From positions 1 to 22,275 of the forward strand of contig CAIXOY010000574.1 of the NCBI GenBank assembly GCA_903921135.1: DNA of 22,275 nt. The letters are read 5' to 3'. Below the pieces are notes generated by a model that saw only the letters and a list, made by a program, of their open reading frames with translations, was not told where the DNA came from and did no database searches. Within the stretch, counting starts at the first letter, position 1, and every line of letters begins with the position of its first letter. The position numbers and the translations under genes were made by a program. Below, piece by piece: positions 1 through 7,325 of this stretch. Source of the DNA: an uncultured Gammaproteobacteria bacterium. GTDB taxonomy: Bacteria; Pseudomonadota; Gammaproteobacteria; Pseudomonadales; UBA5518.

Positions 1-1046
1 CCGGCTTGCAAGCCAGACTCCACGACCCACATGTTCCCCGTACGCGGCCCCACCGTGATCGTGCGCATCGAGATCTTGCTGTCGTTCCCCACCACCGCGA
101 CGGTGTGCAGTTCCTGCAGTTCCTGCACGGCGCGCTGCGGCACCAGAAGTGCGCCGCGGCGATGCTCGATTTCGATGCGCACGCGGCCGAACTGACCGGG
201 GCGCACCAGACGTTCGGGGTTGGGGAAGGCGAACTGCAGCGCCAGCGTGCCGGTGGTGGGGTCGATGGCGCGTTCCACGCCGTCCAGCCGGCCCGGGTAG
301 CGGTGCGCGGTGCCGTCAGCCAGAAGGAGTTCGATCGGCACCGTGCTCTCGCCGGGTTTGGTGCCCGTTTCCTCGAAGTGCCGCGCGAAGCGCAGGTATT
401 CGGATTCGCTCAAGCCCGCGCGGAACAGCACGGGATCCACCTGCGATACGGTGGTGAGCAGCGTGCTCTCGCCACGTCCCACGAGATTTCCCGCCATGAC
501 CAGTGTCGTACCGACCACACCATCCACCGGCGCCGTGATGGTGGTGTAGGAGAGGTCTAGCGTGGCTTTCTCGAGCGCAGCCTTCGCCGCATCACGTTGT
601 GCGCGCGCAGCGTTTTCGTTGCCGAGCGCGTTGTCGAGTTCCTGCAGGCTCACGGCCTCCTGTGCCGCGAGCGGCTTCAGGCGGCGTGCCGCCACCGAGG
701 CCTGGTCGAGGTGCGCCTGCTGGGTGGCGAGATTCGCCTTGGCCTGTGCGAGAGCCGCTTCCAGCGGCCGCGGATCGATCCGGTAAAGGGGCGCTCCCTT
801 GAGGACGAACGCACCCTCGGTGAAGGAGACGCTGTCGAGAAAGCCCTCGACACGCGCGCGGATCTGCACGTCCTGCGAGCCGCGCGTCTGACCCACGAGT
901 TCCATGTAGACGGGGACGTCCTGCGTGACGACAGGCGTCACATAGACCTCGGGTGTTGGTGCCTCCGGTGCTCCGCCACGGGAGCACGCGCCAACAAAGC
1001 CAATGCACAGGAGCGCCGTGACGAGCCGGCGATGGAACAGGATCAT
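1..1046 (-). CDS. RND efflux periplasmic adaptor (HlyD/AcrA/MexA family), 3' end outside window
   Basis: This is a membrane-fusion protein that would link an inner-membrane RND pump to an outer-membrane channel. Its frame is open from the ATG at 1046 to the left edge, giving 348 residues with no stop; complete family members have about 370-400. Residues 1-20 form a lipoprotein signal ending VGAC, with Cys21 as the lipidation site. A lipoyl/barrel-sandwich half lies at about 52-95 (RVEGFLDSVSFTEGAFV). A helical hairpin rich in Ala, Gln and Glu spans about 95-165. The TITAPVDGVVG motif at 169-179 marks the second lipoyl half, and beta-barrel and membrane-proximal segments follow (LVRPGQFGRVRI at 280-291, ALLVPQRAVQEL at 299-310). 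AAAGGCGGAG lies about 10 bases upstream of the ATG. The RND pump gene is expected further left on the same strand but is not visible. The substrate cannot be read. The residue after Cys21 is Ser, so inner- versus outer-membrane anchoring is unclear. Confidence 0.92.
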   Translation of the reverse strand, partial: MILFHRRLVTALLCIGFVGACSRGGAPEAPTPEVYVTPVVTQDVPVYMELVGQTRGSQDVQIRARVEGFLDSVSFTEGAFVLKGAPLYRIDPRPLEAALAQAKANLATQQAHLDQASVAARRLKPLAAQEAVSLQELDNALGNENAARAQRDAAKAALEKATLDLSYTTITAPVDGVVGTTLVMAGNLVGRGESTLLTTVSQVDPVLFRAGLSESEYLRFARHFEETGTKPGESTVPIELLLADGTAHRYPGRLDGVERAIDPTTGTLALQFAFPNPERLVRPGQFGRVRIEIEHRRGALLVPQRAVQELQELHTVAVVGNDSKISMRTITVGPRTGNMWVVESGLQA

Positions 1047-1274
1047 ATGGCGCAATCTCCGCCTTTTATCGTGAGTGCGTGATCGCTCCCGGGCCGGCGG
1101 GCCCTGGGAGCATTCGGGCGCGAAACTTTCTCACGTAGAGTGCCTTGGCGTCACCCCACTTGAGCTGACCGGGTGATGATCTCGCCGGCGGCACCGCCGA
1201 CCTTCACTTCTCCCGGACCGATCCCACAGCCCTGCGGGCTCGGCTCGAGCGCGGGTTACCCTATCGACCCGCGC
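1047..1274. other. Intergenic region between efflux adaptor and ABC ATPase
   Basis: These 228 bases hold no convincing gene. They contain two GC-rich inverted repeats, listed separately (1085-1111 and 1247-1276), and a small AGCCC-TGC-GGGCT hairpin at 1228-1240. A looser TCACCC/GGGTGA pair lies at 1151-1156 and 1171-1176. No strong -35/-10 pair for the adaptor gene was found, although a promoter must lie here if the adaptor is transcribed apart from the importer. Confidence 0.6.
1085..1111. repeat. GC-rich inverted repeat in the adaptor leader region
   Basis: GCTCCC (1085-1090) pairs with GGGAGC (1106-1111). GGGCC (1091-1095) pairs with GGCCC (1100-1104), with one bulged T (1105) and a four-base loop. 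This 11-bp stem lies 39 bases upstream of the adaptor start. No U-run follows on either strand, so it is not a classical terminator. It could be an operator or a structured leader. Confidence 0.55.
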
Positions 1275-1276
1275 TC
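1247..1276 (-). terminator. Hairpin at the end of the ABC importer operon
   Basis: GAGCGCGGGT (1247-1256) and ACCCGCGCTC (1267-1276) form a perfect 10-bp inverted repeat around a 10-base loop. On the minus strand the stem begins inside the stop codon of the ABC ATPase gene (1275-1277). The position suits transcription termination or 3'-end protection. There is no U-tract, so intrinsic termination is uncertain. Confidence 0.45.
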
Positions 1277-2381
1277 AGGACTGGCGCACCGGGAAGACGA
1301 GCTTGACCCGGCCGTCTTCACCGGGCTCTTCGTGCACGCCGGGCGCGATGTTGCGTATCAGCTGTAGCCCGATGTCGACCACCATGGGGTCTGCGTCGGC
1401 GACTGAAAACGGACTCTCCACGCCTGCGGGAAGATCCAGCGTGACACGCACTTCCCGTTTCGCCTCGAGGTACTCCACGCAGAGCTCGAAAGCCTTTCGC
1501 TGTTTCAGTTCCTCCATGAAGCACAGCACCAGTTCCTCCGTGAGGAGTTGCAGGTCGTGGGCCGTCTGCCGCGGCACAAGATGCTTCTCGCAGAAGACCT
1601 CGATATCGCCGTGCAGCGCGTAGATGTCCACGTCCGGAGAAGACAGGGTGTAGTTGCGCGAGCGCACCCGGTGGATGAAGGTGCGTGTTTCCGGACGCTG
1701 CGGAGCGCCAAACACCTGCGCCGGAGGCCCCTGCTCGTGGATGCGCCCCTCGTGCATGAAGAACACCCGCGAGGAGACATCCCGCGCGAAGTCCATTTCG
1801 TGGGTGACGATAAGCATCGTGAGTCCCTGCTTCGCGAGGTTGCGCACCACCGCCAGTACCTCGCCCACCATCGTGGGGTCGAGCGCCGAGGTGGGCTCGT
1901 CGAAGAGGATCACTTCCGGGTCCATCGCCAGACACCGCGCAATCGCCACCCGCTGCTTCTGCCCGCCGGAAAGTTCCGACGGGAAGTAATGCGCACGCTC
2001 GGCAAGACCCACCATCCGCAGCAGTTCCATGCCGCGCTCCTCGGCCTGCGCCTTCGGCGTGCCCCGCAGCTGCATGGGTGCCAGCGTCAGGTTCTCGAGC
2101 ACCGTGAGGTGCGAGAACAGGTTGAAGGCCTGGAACACCATGTTCATGCGCTGGCGCACGGCGGTGATGTCCACGCCGGGCCCCGTGATGTCACGGCCAT
2201 CGAGTTCGATCTGGCCGCCGCTCGGTTCCTCCAGGCGGTTCAGGCAGCGCAGGAAGGTGCTCTTGCCGCAACCCGAGGGGCCGATGATGGAAATCACCTC
2301 GCCTTTTGCGATCTCGGTGTCAACGCCGCGCAGCACCTGGAGGGTGCCGAAATTCTTGACCAGTCCTTTTACGCGGATCAT
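1275..2381 (-). CDS. Polar amino-acid-type ABC transporter ATPase with extra C-terminal domain
   Basis: This is the cytoplasmic ATPase of an amino acid-type (GlnQ/HisP-like) importer. Residues 1-243 are a complete ABC domain: Walker A GPSGCGKST at 34-42, Q-loop Gln84, signature ELSGGQKQR at 136-144, Walker B ILFDEP at 158-163 and switch His194. Ordinary GlnQ-type proteins stop near residue 240-250; this one is 368 residues. The extra ~125 residues contain HDLQLLTEELVLCF and a later GLQLIRNIA. These resemble the first helix and a later helix of anti-sigma/HATPase-type folds, without a clear ATP-binding set of Asn and Gly motifs. I infer a regulatory or dimerising domain. From memory, similar tails occur on clostridial and Bacteroides homologues. 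The ATG overlaps the stop of the upstream binding-protein/permease gene by four bases (ATGA at 2378-2381), so translation is coupled. Confidence 0.93.
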   Translation of the reverse strand: MIRVKGLVKNFGTLQVLRGVDTEIAKGEVISIIGPSGCGKSTFLRCLNRLEEPSGGQIELDGRDITGPGVDITAVRQRMNMVFQAFNLFSHLTVLENLTLAPMQLRGTPKAQAEERGMELLRMVGLAERAHYFPSELSGGQKQRVAIARCLAMDPEVILFDEPTSALDPTMVGEVLAVVRNLAKQGLTMLIVTHEMDFARDVSSRVFFMHEGRIHEQGPPAQVFGAPQRPETRTFIHRVRSRNYTLSSPDVDIYALHGDIEVFCEKHLVPRQTAHDLQLLTEELVLCFMEELKQRKAFELCVEYLEAKREVRVTLDLPAGVESPFSVADADPMVVDIGLQLIRNIAPGVHEEPGEDGRVKLVFPVRQS

Positions 2382-3952
2382 GTACGTGCCTCCGCCGCGC
2401 GGCGCTGCATGGGGTCTGTGCGTCTCTCGATGTAACCGAGCGCCTGTATCAGTACCCAGGAGACCAGGAAGTACAGGATGGCAACGGTGACCAGCGGAAA
2501 GAAGGCGTCGAAGGTACGGCTGCGGATGATGTCGGACGCCTTGGTGAGATCCTCCACCGCAACATAACCGACGATTGACGTCATCTTCACCATCGATATG
2601 AACTCCCCTTTGTAGACGGGCAGGATGCGCTGCAGCGCCTGCGGCAAAACGATATGGCGGAATGTGCCGACCCGCGTGAAGCCCATCGCGATGCCCGCCT
2701 CGGTCTGGCCGCGGTCGATGCTTTCGATGCCGGTGCGGAACATCTCCGAGGTGTATGCGCCGAAATTGAGCCCGAAGGCGAAGACCGCAACCAGGATCGG
2801 GCTGATGTTCACCGAGGCGAAGACCACGTAGAAGATGAGCATCAGCAGCACCAGCACCGGCATGCCGCGCATCAGGCTGATGTAGAGCATGGCGCTGCGA
2901 CGGGCGAGGGTGTTGCGTGACATGCGCATGTAGCAGATCAGCGCCCCGAGCAGCGTGCCGAAGGCGCAGGAGAGAACCGACAGCAGCACCGTGGTCTTCA
3001 GGCCGCCCCAGAGCAGGAGGTAGCGGTTCTCGCGGATGATGTTGTTGTGAAAACTCTCGCGCAGATTGCCCCAGAACGAGGCCTCTGCCGGCGGCGCAAC
3101 CGGCGCGGGCGCTGCACCCGCGATATTGCTCGCCCGCACGAAGACGAGATTCCTGTAGGCGTGATAGCTCTCAGAGAAATCTACGCGTTCGCGCCGCTCC
3201 GGTGTGATGGACATGCCTGTGATGATCGTGTCGATCTTGCCGGAGGCGAGCGAAGGGATCAGCGCGCCGAAGTCAGCGGTAGTCCAGACGGGCCGGCGGC
3301 CGATGCTCGCGGCGAAGCGCTCCGCGAGTTCCACCTCGAAACCGACCAACCGGTTGTCTTTGACGGCCACCTGAGGCAGACCGACAAGCGCGTTTCCTAT
3401 CGCCAGTGCGGGCGCATCCGGCAGAAACTCTATCGCCGGCATGGTGGTGCGGGACTCCTCCATCCAGCGCCGCTTCATATCGGCAAGCGTGCCGTCGGCA
3501 CGCAACCTGGCGAGGAAATCGTCGAACTGCGCACGGAGAGCCGCACTGTCCTTGCGGAAAGCGGCGCCTACATCCAGGTTGAAGATGGGCTCTCCCAGGG
3601 TGGCGAGTGCGGGGCGCTCCGCCAGAGCTTGCTTGAGGATGTCGGCCACCGTGATGCTCGCATCCGCTTTGCCTGCCTCTACTGCGACGAAAAGATCCGC
3701 CACGGCGAGATATTGCAGCAGTGTTGCCTGGGGCCAGTTGTTCTTCACCCAGACGTCCTGCGCCGAGCCCTGCATCACGGCGATGCGCAGGGTCGAGACC
3801 TCTTCGGGCGTGCGCAATTGCAGACCCTTGCCTTGCGTCGCACGGGCTTGCGCGCCGGGCAGCTCAGTCTGCGGGGTCTCGTTTGCGGCCCCCGCGTTCC
3901 ATGCCATCAGCAAGCAGGCGGCCAGCGCCAGTCCGCGCAGAAAATCGGGCAT
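2378..3952 (-). CDS. ABC transporter substrate-binding protein fused to permease (polar amino acid type)
   Basis: This single 524-residue chain combines the periplasmic receptor and the membrane channel of an importer. Residues 1-23 are a signal peptide (LRGLALAACLLMAWNAGA). Residues about 54-165 resemble the second half of a family-3 solute-binding protein: LRIAVMQGS, then EAGKADASI and the closing helix RADGTLADMKRRWM. Residues about 180-277 resemble its first half: KDNRLVGFEVELAERFA, SLASGKIDTIITGMSITPER and VDFSESYH. The order is therefore the reverse of a normal binding protein. A Pro/Ala linker (278-290) leads to a permease of the HisM/GlnP type from about 310 to 512, with the EAA loop EAGIAMGFTRVGTFRHIVLP at 418-437. 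A TTG 20 codons upstream is in frame, but the ATG at 3952 puts the signal peptide at the N-terminus and is preferred. The gene is coupled to the ATPase gene. The substrate is unknown; an amino acid or other small polar molecule is the family expectation. Confidence 0.9.
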   Translation of the reverse strand: MPDFLRGLALAACLLMAWNAGAANETPQTELPGAQARATQGKGLQLRTPEEVSTLRIAVMQGSAQDVWVKNNWPQATLLQYLAVADLFVAVEAGKADASITVADILKQALAERPALATLGEPIFNLDVGAAFRKDSAALRAQFDDFLARLRADGTLADMKRRWMEESRTTMPAIEFLPDAPALAIGNALVGLPQVAVKDNRLVGFEVELAERFAASIGRRPVWTTADFGALIPSLASGKIDTIITGMSITPERRERVDFSESYHAYRNLVFVRASNIAGAAPAPVAPPAEASFWGNLRESFHNNIIRENRYLLLWGGLKTTVLLSVLSCAFGTLLGALICYMRMSRNTLARRSAMLYISLMRGMPVLVLLMLIFYVVFASVNISPILVAVFAFGLNFGAYTSEMFRTGIESIDRGQTEAGIAMGFTRVGTFRHIVLPQALQRILPVYKGEFISMVKMTSIVGYVAVEDLTKASDIIRSRTFDAFFPLVTVAILYFLVSWVLIQALGYIERRTDPMQRRAAEART

Positions 3953-4043
3953 TGCGGTTTCCCGGGGTGTGAGTTGGGTGCGGAGGGTCAGCCTGCGGTC
4001 GTGCAATGTCAACCACTACTCGCGCCCACCCCGTGGGAGCAGG

Positions 4044-4070
4044 CCATTTCCGCACAAGGCCGTGAAATGG
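4044..4070 (-). terminator. Inverted repeat after the first Fe-S/flavin reductase gene
   Basis: CCATTTC (4044-4050) and GAAATGG (4064-4070) form a perfect 7-bp inverted repeat starting a few bases past the stop codon at 4074. A second small hairpin (CCCAC-CCC-GTGGG, 4025-4037) follows. Both sit in the 121-base gap before the importer genes on the same strand. No U-run is present, so this is a weak terminator candidate. No clear promoter for the importer was seen in the gap. Confidence 0.35.
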
Positions 4071-4073
4071 AGC

Positions 4074-6203
4074 TCAGGCTGCATTCACAGCGTCTGCTGC
4101 CTCCATCGCGCTGCGCATCGCGCCCTCGATGTAGCCCACGCCGCGGCAGTCGCCCACCTCGTGCACACGGAAGCCCGCAGCACGGAATGCCTCCGCCTGC
4201 GACAGATCGCCTGCGGCACCCTTCGCCACGATCACATGGTCGGCATCCACCGACTGCGCGCTGCCGTCTTTTGCCGTGAAGCACACGCGACCCGCCTCGA
4301 TGCGGATCTCCTTTGCACCCGCGTGCAGGCCAAGGCCGTGCTCGCGCAATTCCGTCAGCAGGCGCAGGCGGCGCACCAGCGTGAGCCCCGCGCCCAGGCG
4401 CGGCTGATCGTCCACCACCGTCACGCTGCGTCCGCGCTCCGCCAGGAATTCCGCCAGTTCGAGCCCCACCAGTTCGCCGCCGATGATCACCACACGATCG
4501 CCGAGCGGCATCCAGGTGCGGGTGGCTTTGCGCACGAAATCGAGATTCGCAGTGAGGCCTGTGGCCGCGCCCGCCTTGGTGGCGATGCGCGTCAGCAGCG
4601 AGGTCTTGCCGGCGAGTGACTCGGAGTTTTCGCCGAGCATCATGCGGCGCATGTCGTCGCCGCTGAACACGTGGGGGAGATCCGAGCCGGAAATCGCCGG
4701 CATATCGCGCCGTGCGCCGGTCGCGACCACCACCTCCTCGATGCGCAACTCCGCCAGCACGGCGGGTGTGGCCTCGGAGGAAAGGCGCACTTGCACGCTG
4801 GATTCCTCCACCCGTGCGCGCAGCCAGTCGAGCAGGCCTTCGTTCGCGGCATAGGCGAGTGAGGCGAAGCGCAGCGTGCCGCCCAGCCGGTCGCTCTTCT
4901 CGAAGAGCGTTACCTGATGGCCGTCCCGTGCAAGGCGGCGTGCGGCTTCCATTCCGCCGGGGCCGCCGCCGATCACCGCAACGCGCTTCGCTGCCTGCGG
5001 CTTGGGCGGGTCGAGGCGCAGGTACTCGATGCCTAGCTCCGGATGCACCGCGCAGCAGGTAGCTTCCAGCGTGTAGATCTTGCTCACGCAGGTGTAGCAG
5101 TAGACGCAGGGGCGCACCTCATCCTCGCGGCCCTCCGCGAGCTTCTTTGGCAGTTCGGGATCCGCGAGGAGCTTGCGCCCCATCGCGAGGAAATCGAAAT
5201 GTCCGGCGGCGATCTCCTTGTCTGCATGCTCGGGCTCCACGCGACCGGAGGCGATCACCGGAATGGACACGACCTCGCGGATCGCCTGCGCGGCGGGCAG
5301 GTTCCAGTTGGGTTCGTGCGGGATGTTCGAGGCAGAGTGGAGTTTCCCCTGGCCGGTATCGTGGTAAGAGCTCACGGTGATCGCATCCGCGCCCGCGTCT
5401 TCCACCAGGCGCGCCGTGACCTTGGCGTGCTCCAGCGTGATGCCGCCTTCCTTGCCCACTTCGCGTGAGTCGAGTTTCACCCACACGGCGAAATCCGGGC
5501 CCACCGCTGCGCGCACCGCGCGCACGACTTCAACGAGGAAGCGCGAGCGGTTCTCGGTGCTGCCCCCGTATTCGTCGCTGCGCGTGTTGGTCTTGGGCGA
5601 GAGGAAGGAGGAAAGGAGGTATCCGTGCCCGCCGTGGATCTCGACGCCATCGCAACCCGCTTCCTTCGCGCGGCGTGCGCCGGCGGCGTACTGCCCGACC
5701 ACCACCTGGATGTCCTCGTGCGTCAGCACTTTATAGCTGGGCATGCCCGCGCTCGCGAAGGCCTGCAATTCCGGCAGCAGGAAGCCGTCGACGAAGTCGC
5801 CCTTCATGGGCTCGGGCACCGATGGGCACCACTGTGGTCGGCCGGCGCGCGTGTCGTCGCCCGCCACCAGCCCGCCCTGATGCAGTTGCACCGCGAATTT
5901 CGCGCCGTGTTTGTGCACGGCATCCACCACTTTGCGCAGCCCCGGGATATAACGGTCATCCGAGATCGCGACCTGCCAGGGCTGCACCTGCCCCACCGGA
6001 TAGGCCACGCCGCAGGCACCCGAGATGATCAGCGCCACGCCACCACGCGCCTGTGCCTCGTGGTAGTGGAGCACGCGCTCGCCGCTCCCGCCGTCGTCCT
6101 CGCCGAAGTTCACGCCCATCGCGGTGACGATCATGCGGTTGCGCAGTTCCATGGCGCCGATGCGCCCGGGAGCGAGAAGGTTCGGGTAGGCGGCGATGGC
6201 CAT
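4074..6203 (-). CDS. FMN/4Fe-4S/FAD NAD(P)H-dependent ene-reductase (2,4-dienoyl-CoA reductase / old yellow enzyme family)
   Basis: This is a 709-residue multidomain reductase with the architecture of FadH and trimethylamine dehydrogenase. An old-yellow-enzyme TIM barrel covers about 1-360 (LRNRMIVTAM at 20-29; EIHGGHGYLLSSFLSP at 188-203). The iron-sulfur cysteines are C366, C369, C372 and C383 or C384. The C-x2-C-x2-C spacing is like trimethylamine dehydrogenase rather than E. coli FadH. An FAD-binding fold starts at 406 (VAVIGGGPGGMEAARR). An inserted NAD(P)-binding fold starts at 571 (VVIIGGELVGLELAEF). The GDCRGVGYIEGAMRSAM segment near 684-700 closes the FAD domain. Electrons would pass from NAD(P)H through FAD and Fe-S to FMN and then to a conjugated double bond. 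It lies upstream of the importer and just downstream of two acyl-CoA dehydrogenases, which fits reduction of an enoyl or dienoyl (CoA) intermediate. The exact substrate is unknown; bile-acid and steroid ene-reductases belong to the same family. Confidence 0.92.
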   Translation of the reverse strand: MAIAAYPNLLAPGRIGAMELRNRMIVTAMGVNFGEDDGGSGERVLHYHEAQARGGVALIISGACGVAYPVGQVQPWQVAISDDRYIPGLRKVVDAVHKHGAKFAVQLHQGGLVAGDDTRAGRPQWCPSVPEPMKGDFVDGFLLPELQAFASAGMPSYKVLTHEDIQVVVGQYAAGARRAKEAGCDGVEIHGGHGYLLSSFLSPKTNTRSDEYGGSTENRSRFLVEVVRAVRAAVGPDFAVWVKLDSREVGKEGGITLEHAKVTARLVEDAGADAITVSSYHDTGQGKLHSASNIPHEPNWNLPAAQAIREVVSIPVIASGRVEPEHADKEIAAGHFDFLAMGRKLLADPELPKKLAEGREDEVRPCVYCYTCVSKIYTLEATCCAVHPELGIEYLRLDPPKPQAAKRVAVIGGGPGGMEAARRLARDGHQVTLFEKSDRLGGTLRFASLAYAANEGLLDWLRARVEESSVQVRLSSEATPAVLAELRIEEVVVATGARRDMPAISGSDLPHVFSGDDMRRMMLGENSESLAGKTSLLTRIATKAGAATGLTANLDFVRKATRTWMPLGDRVVIIGGELVGLELAEFLAERGRSVTVVDDQPRLGAGLTLVRRLRLLTELREHGLGLHAGAKEIRIEAGRVCFTAKDGSAQSVDADHVIVAKGAAGDLSQAEAFRAAGFRVHEVGDCRGVGYIEGAMRSAMEAADAVNAA

Positions 6204-6239
6204 GGTGGTGTCGTCTCCGTCAGCGGAAAAAGGGAAGGG

Positions 6240-7313
6240 TCAGAGTACTGCCAGCGCCGGCGCGCGGGCGATTTCAGCGCCGAGTTGCGCGAGGCAGGCC
6301 GAGTGGCCCGCGTGTGCCATCTCGTTCTGCCGTGCGAGCAGCGCATAACGCCACAGCGGATAGTCACGGTCGTGACCCATGCCGCCGTGTACGTGCTGGC
6401 AACTCGCCATCACGCGGTGGCCGGCCTCGGCGCACCAGAACTGCGTGCTCAGGGCATCGAGAGTCGCGAGCGGTTCGCGGTCCAGCACGGATGCGGTGCT
6501 GCGTGTCAGCAGACGCAGGCTCATCAGATCGATCCAGGCATCCGCCATGCGATGGCTGACGGATTGGAAGCTGCCGATCTTGACGCCGAACTGCTCGCGC
6601 TCCGAGACATAGCGCGTGCTCATGGCGAGGGTTTCTTCCAGCACGCCCACCTGCACGGCGGCGCTTGAGACCACGAGGCGCTGGTGCAGCCAGTCGGGCG
6701 TGGCGGCATCGCCAACAGCCGTGGCGGCGACGTGACTCAGTTGCAGGCGCGATGCAGGTTCCAGCGCGGTGTTCGCCTGCGCTTCAAGGCTGAGCCCCGA
6801 GGCGTTCGCCTTGACCAGAAAGAGCCGCCAGTCGCCGCTCTCGATACGCGCAGGCAGGAGCAGGGCAGATGCGCCTGCGGCGTAGCTCACCGCGCCTACG
6901 GTACCGCTGAGGGTGTTGCCCTGCGCACGCAGCGAATTCCCCGCGTCGCGCCGGCTGCTGACGGCGAGCCAGGCATCATCTGCCGTGACGCGCGCGGCCT
7001 CGTCGCCGAGGCCCGAATGGAGCAGTGCTATCAGTCCGGCACCATGCCCTGCGAGCGGCACGGGTGCCACCGTCTTGCCCAGTTGCTCGAGCACGAGGCA
7101 GTGCTCGAAAAAGCCGAGGCCTGCGCCGCCCAGTGCATCGGGAAGCGCCACCGCTGCGAGGCCTGCAGCGCGCAGTTCCTGCCACAGCGCGGTGTCCAGA
7201 CGTGTGCCGCCGGCTTCGAGTTCTTTCAGGCGCGCCACGCTCGTTCCACGGCGCAGGATGCGCTCGGCCAGTGCGGCGAGATCGGTCTGCAGTTCGTCCA
7301 GTGCGAAGTCCAT
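6240..7313 (-). CDS. Acyl-CoA dehydrogenase family protein, probable partner subunit of a heteromer
   Basis: This 357-residue protein has the acyl-CoA dehydrogenase fold but diverged middle sheets. Visible marks are ALPDALGGAGLG (56-67) in the N-terminal helical domain, the FAD-contact segment RYVSEREQFGVKIGSFQSVS (234-253) and the C-terminal QHVHGGMGHDRDYPLWRY (306-323). I see no Glu at either of the two usual catalytic-base positions. This is typical of the second subunit in alpha2beta2 enzymes such as FadE27 of mycobacterial cholesterol side-chain degradation. The ATG is preceded by GAGGAGAGG. The gene starts 12 bases after the stop of the acyl-CoA dehydrogenase at 7326-8516, which suggests that the two are co-translated partners. 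It ends 36 bases before the ene-reductase start, which puts all three in one operon. Assignment as a non-catalytic subunit is inference. Confidence 0.9.
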   Translation of the reverse strand: MDFALDELQTDLAALAERILRRGTSVARLKELEAGGTRLDTALWQELRAAGLAAVALPDALGGAGLGFFEHCLVLEQLGKTVAPVPLAGHGAGLIALLHSGLGDEAARVTADDAWLAVSSRRDAGNSLRAQGNTLSGTVGAVSYAAGASALLLPARIESGDWRLFLVKANASGLSLEAQANTALEPASRLQLSHVAATAVGDAATPDWLHQRLVVSSAAVQVGVLEETLAMSTRYVSEREQFGVKIGSFQSVSHRMADAWIDLMSLRLLTRSTASVLDREPLATLDALSTQFWCAEAGHRVMASCQHVHGGMGHDRDYPLWRYALLARQNEMAHAGHSACLAQLGAEIARAPALAVL

Positions 7314-7325
7314 CGAAGCCTCTCC

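Noticed and set aside
3953..4012. Longer start (TTG at 4012) for the binding protein-permease
   Set aside because: It would put 20 extra polar residues in front of a clear signal peptide; the ATG at 3952 is more plausible.
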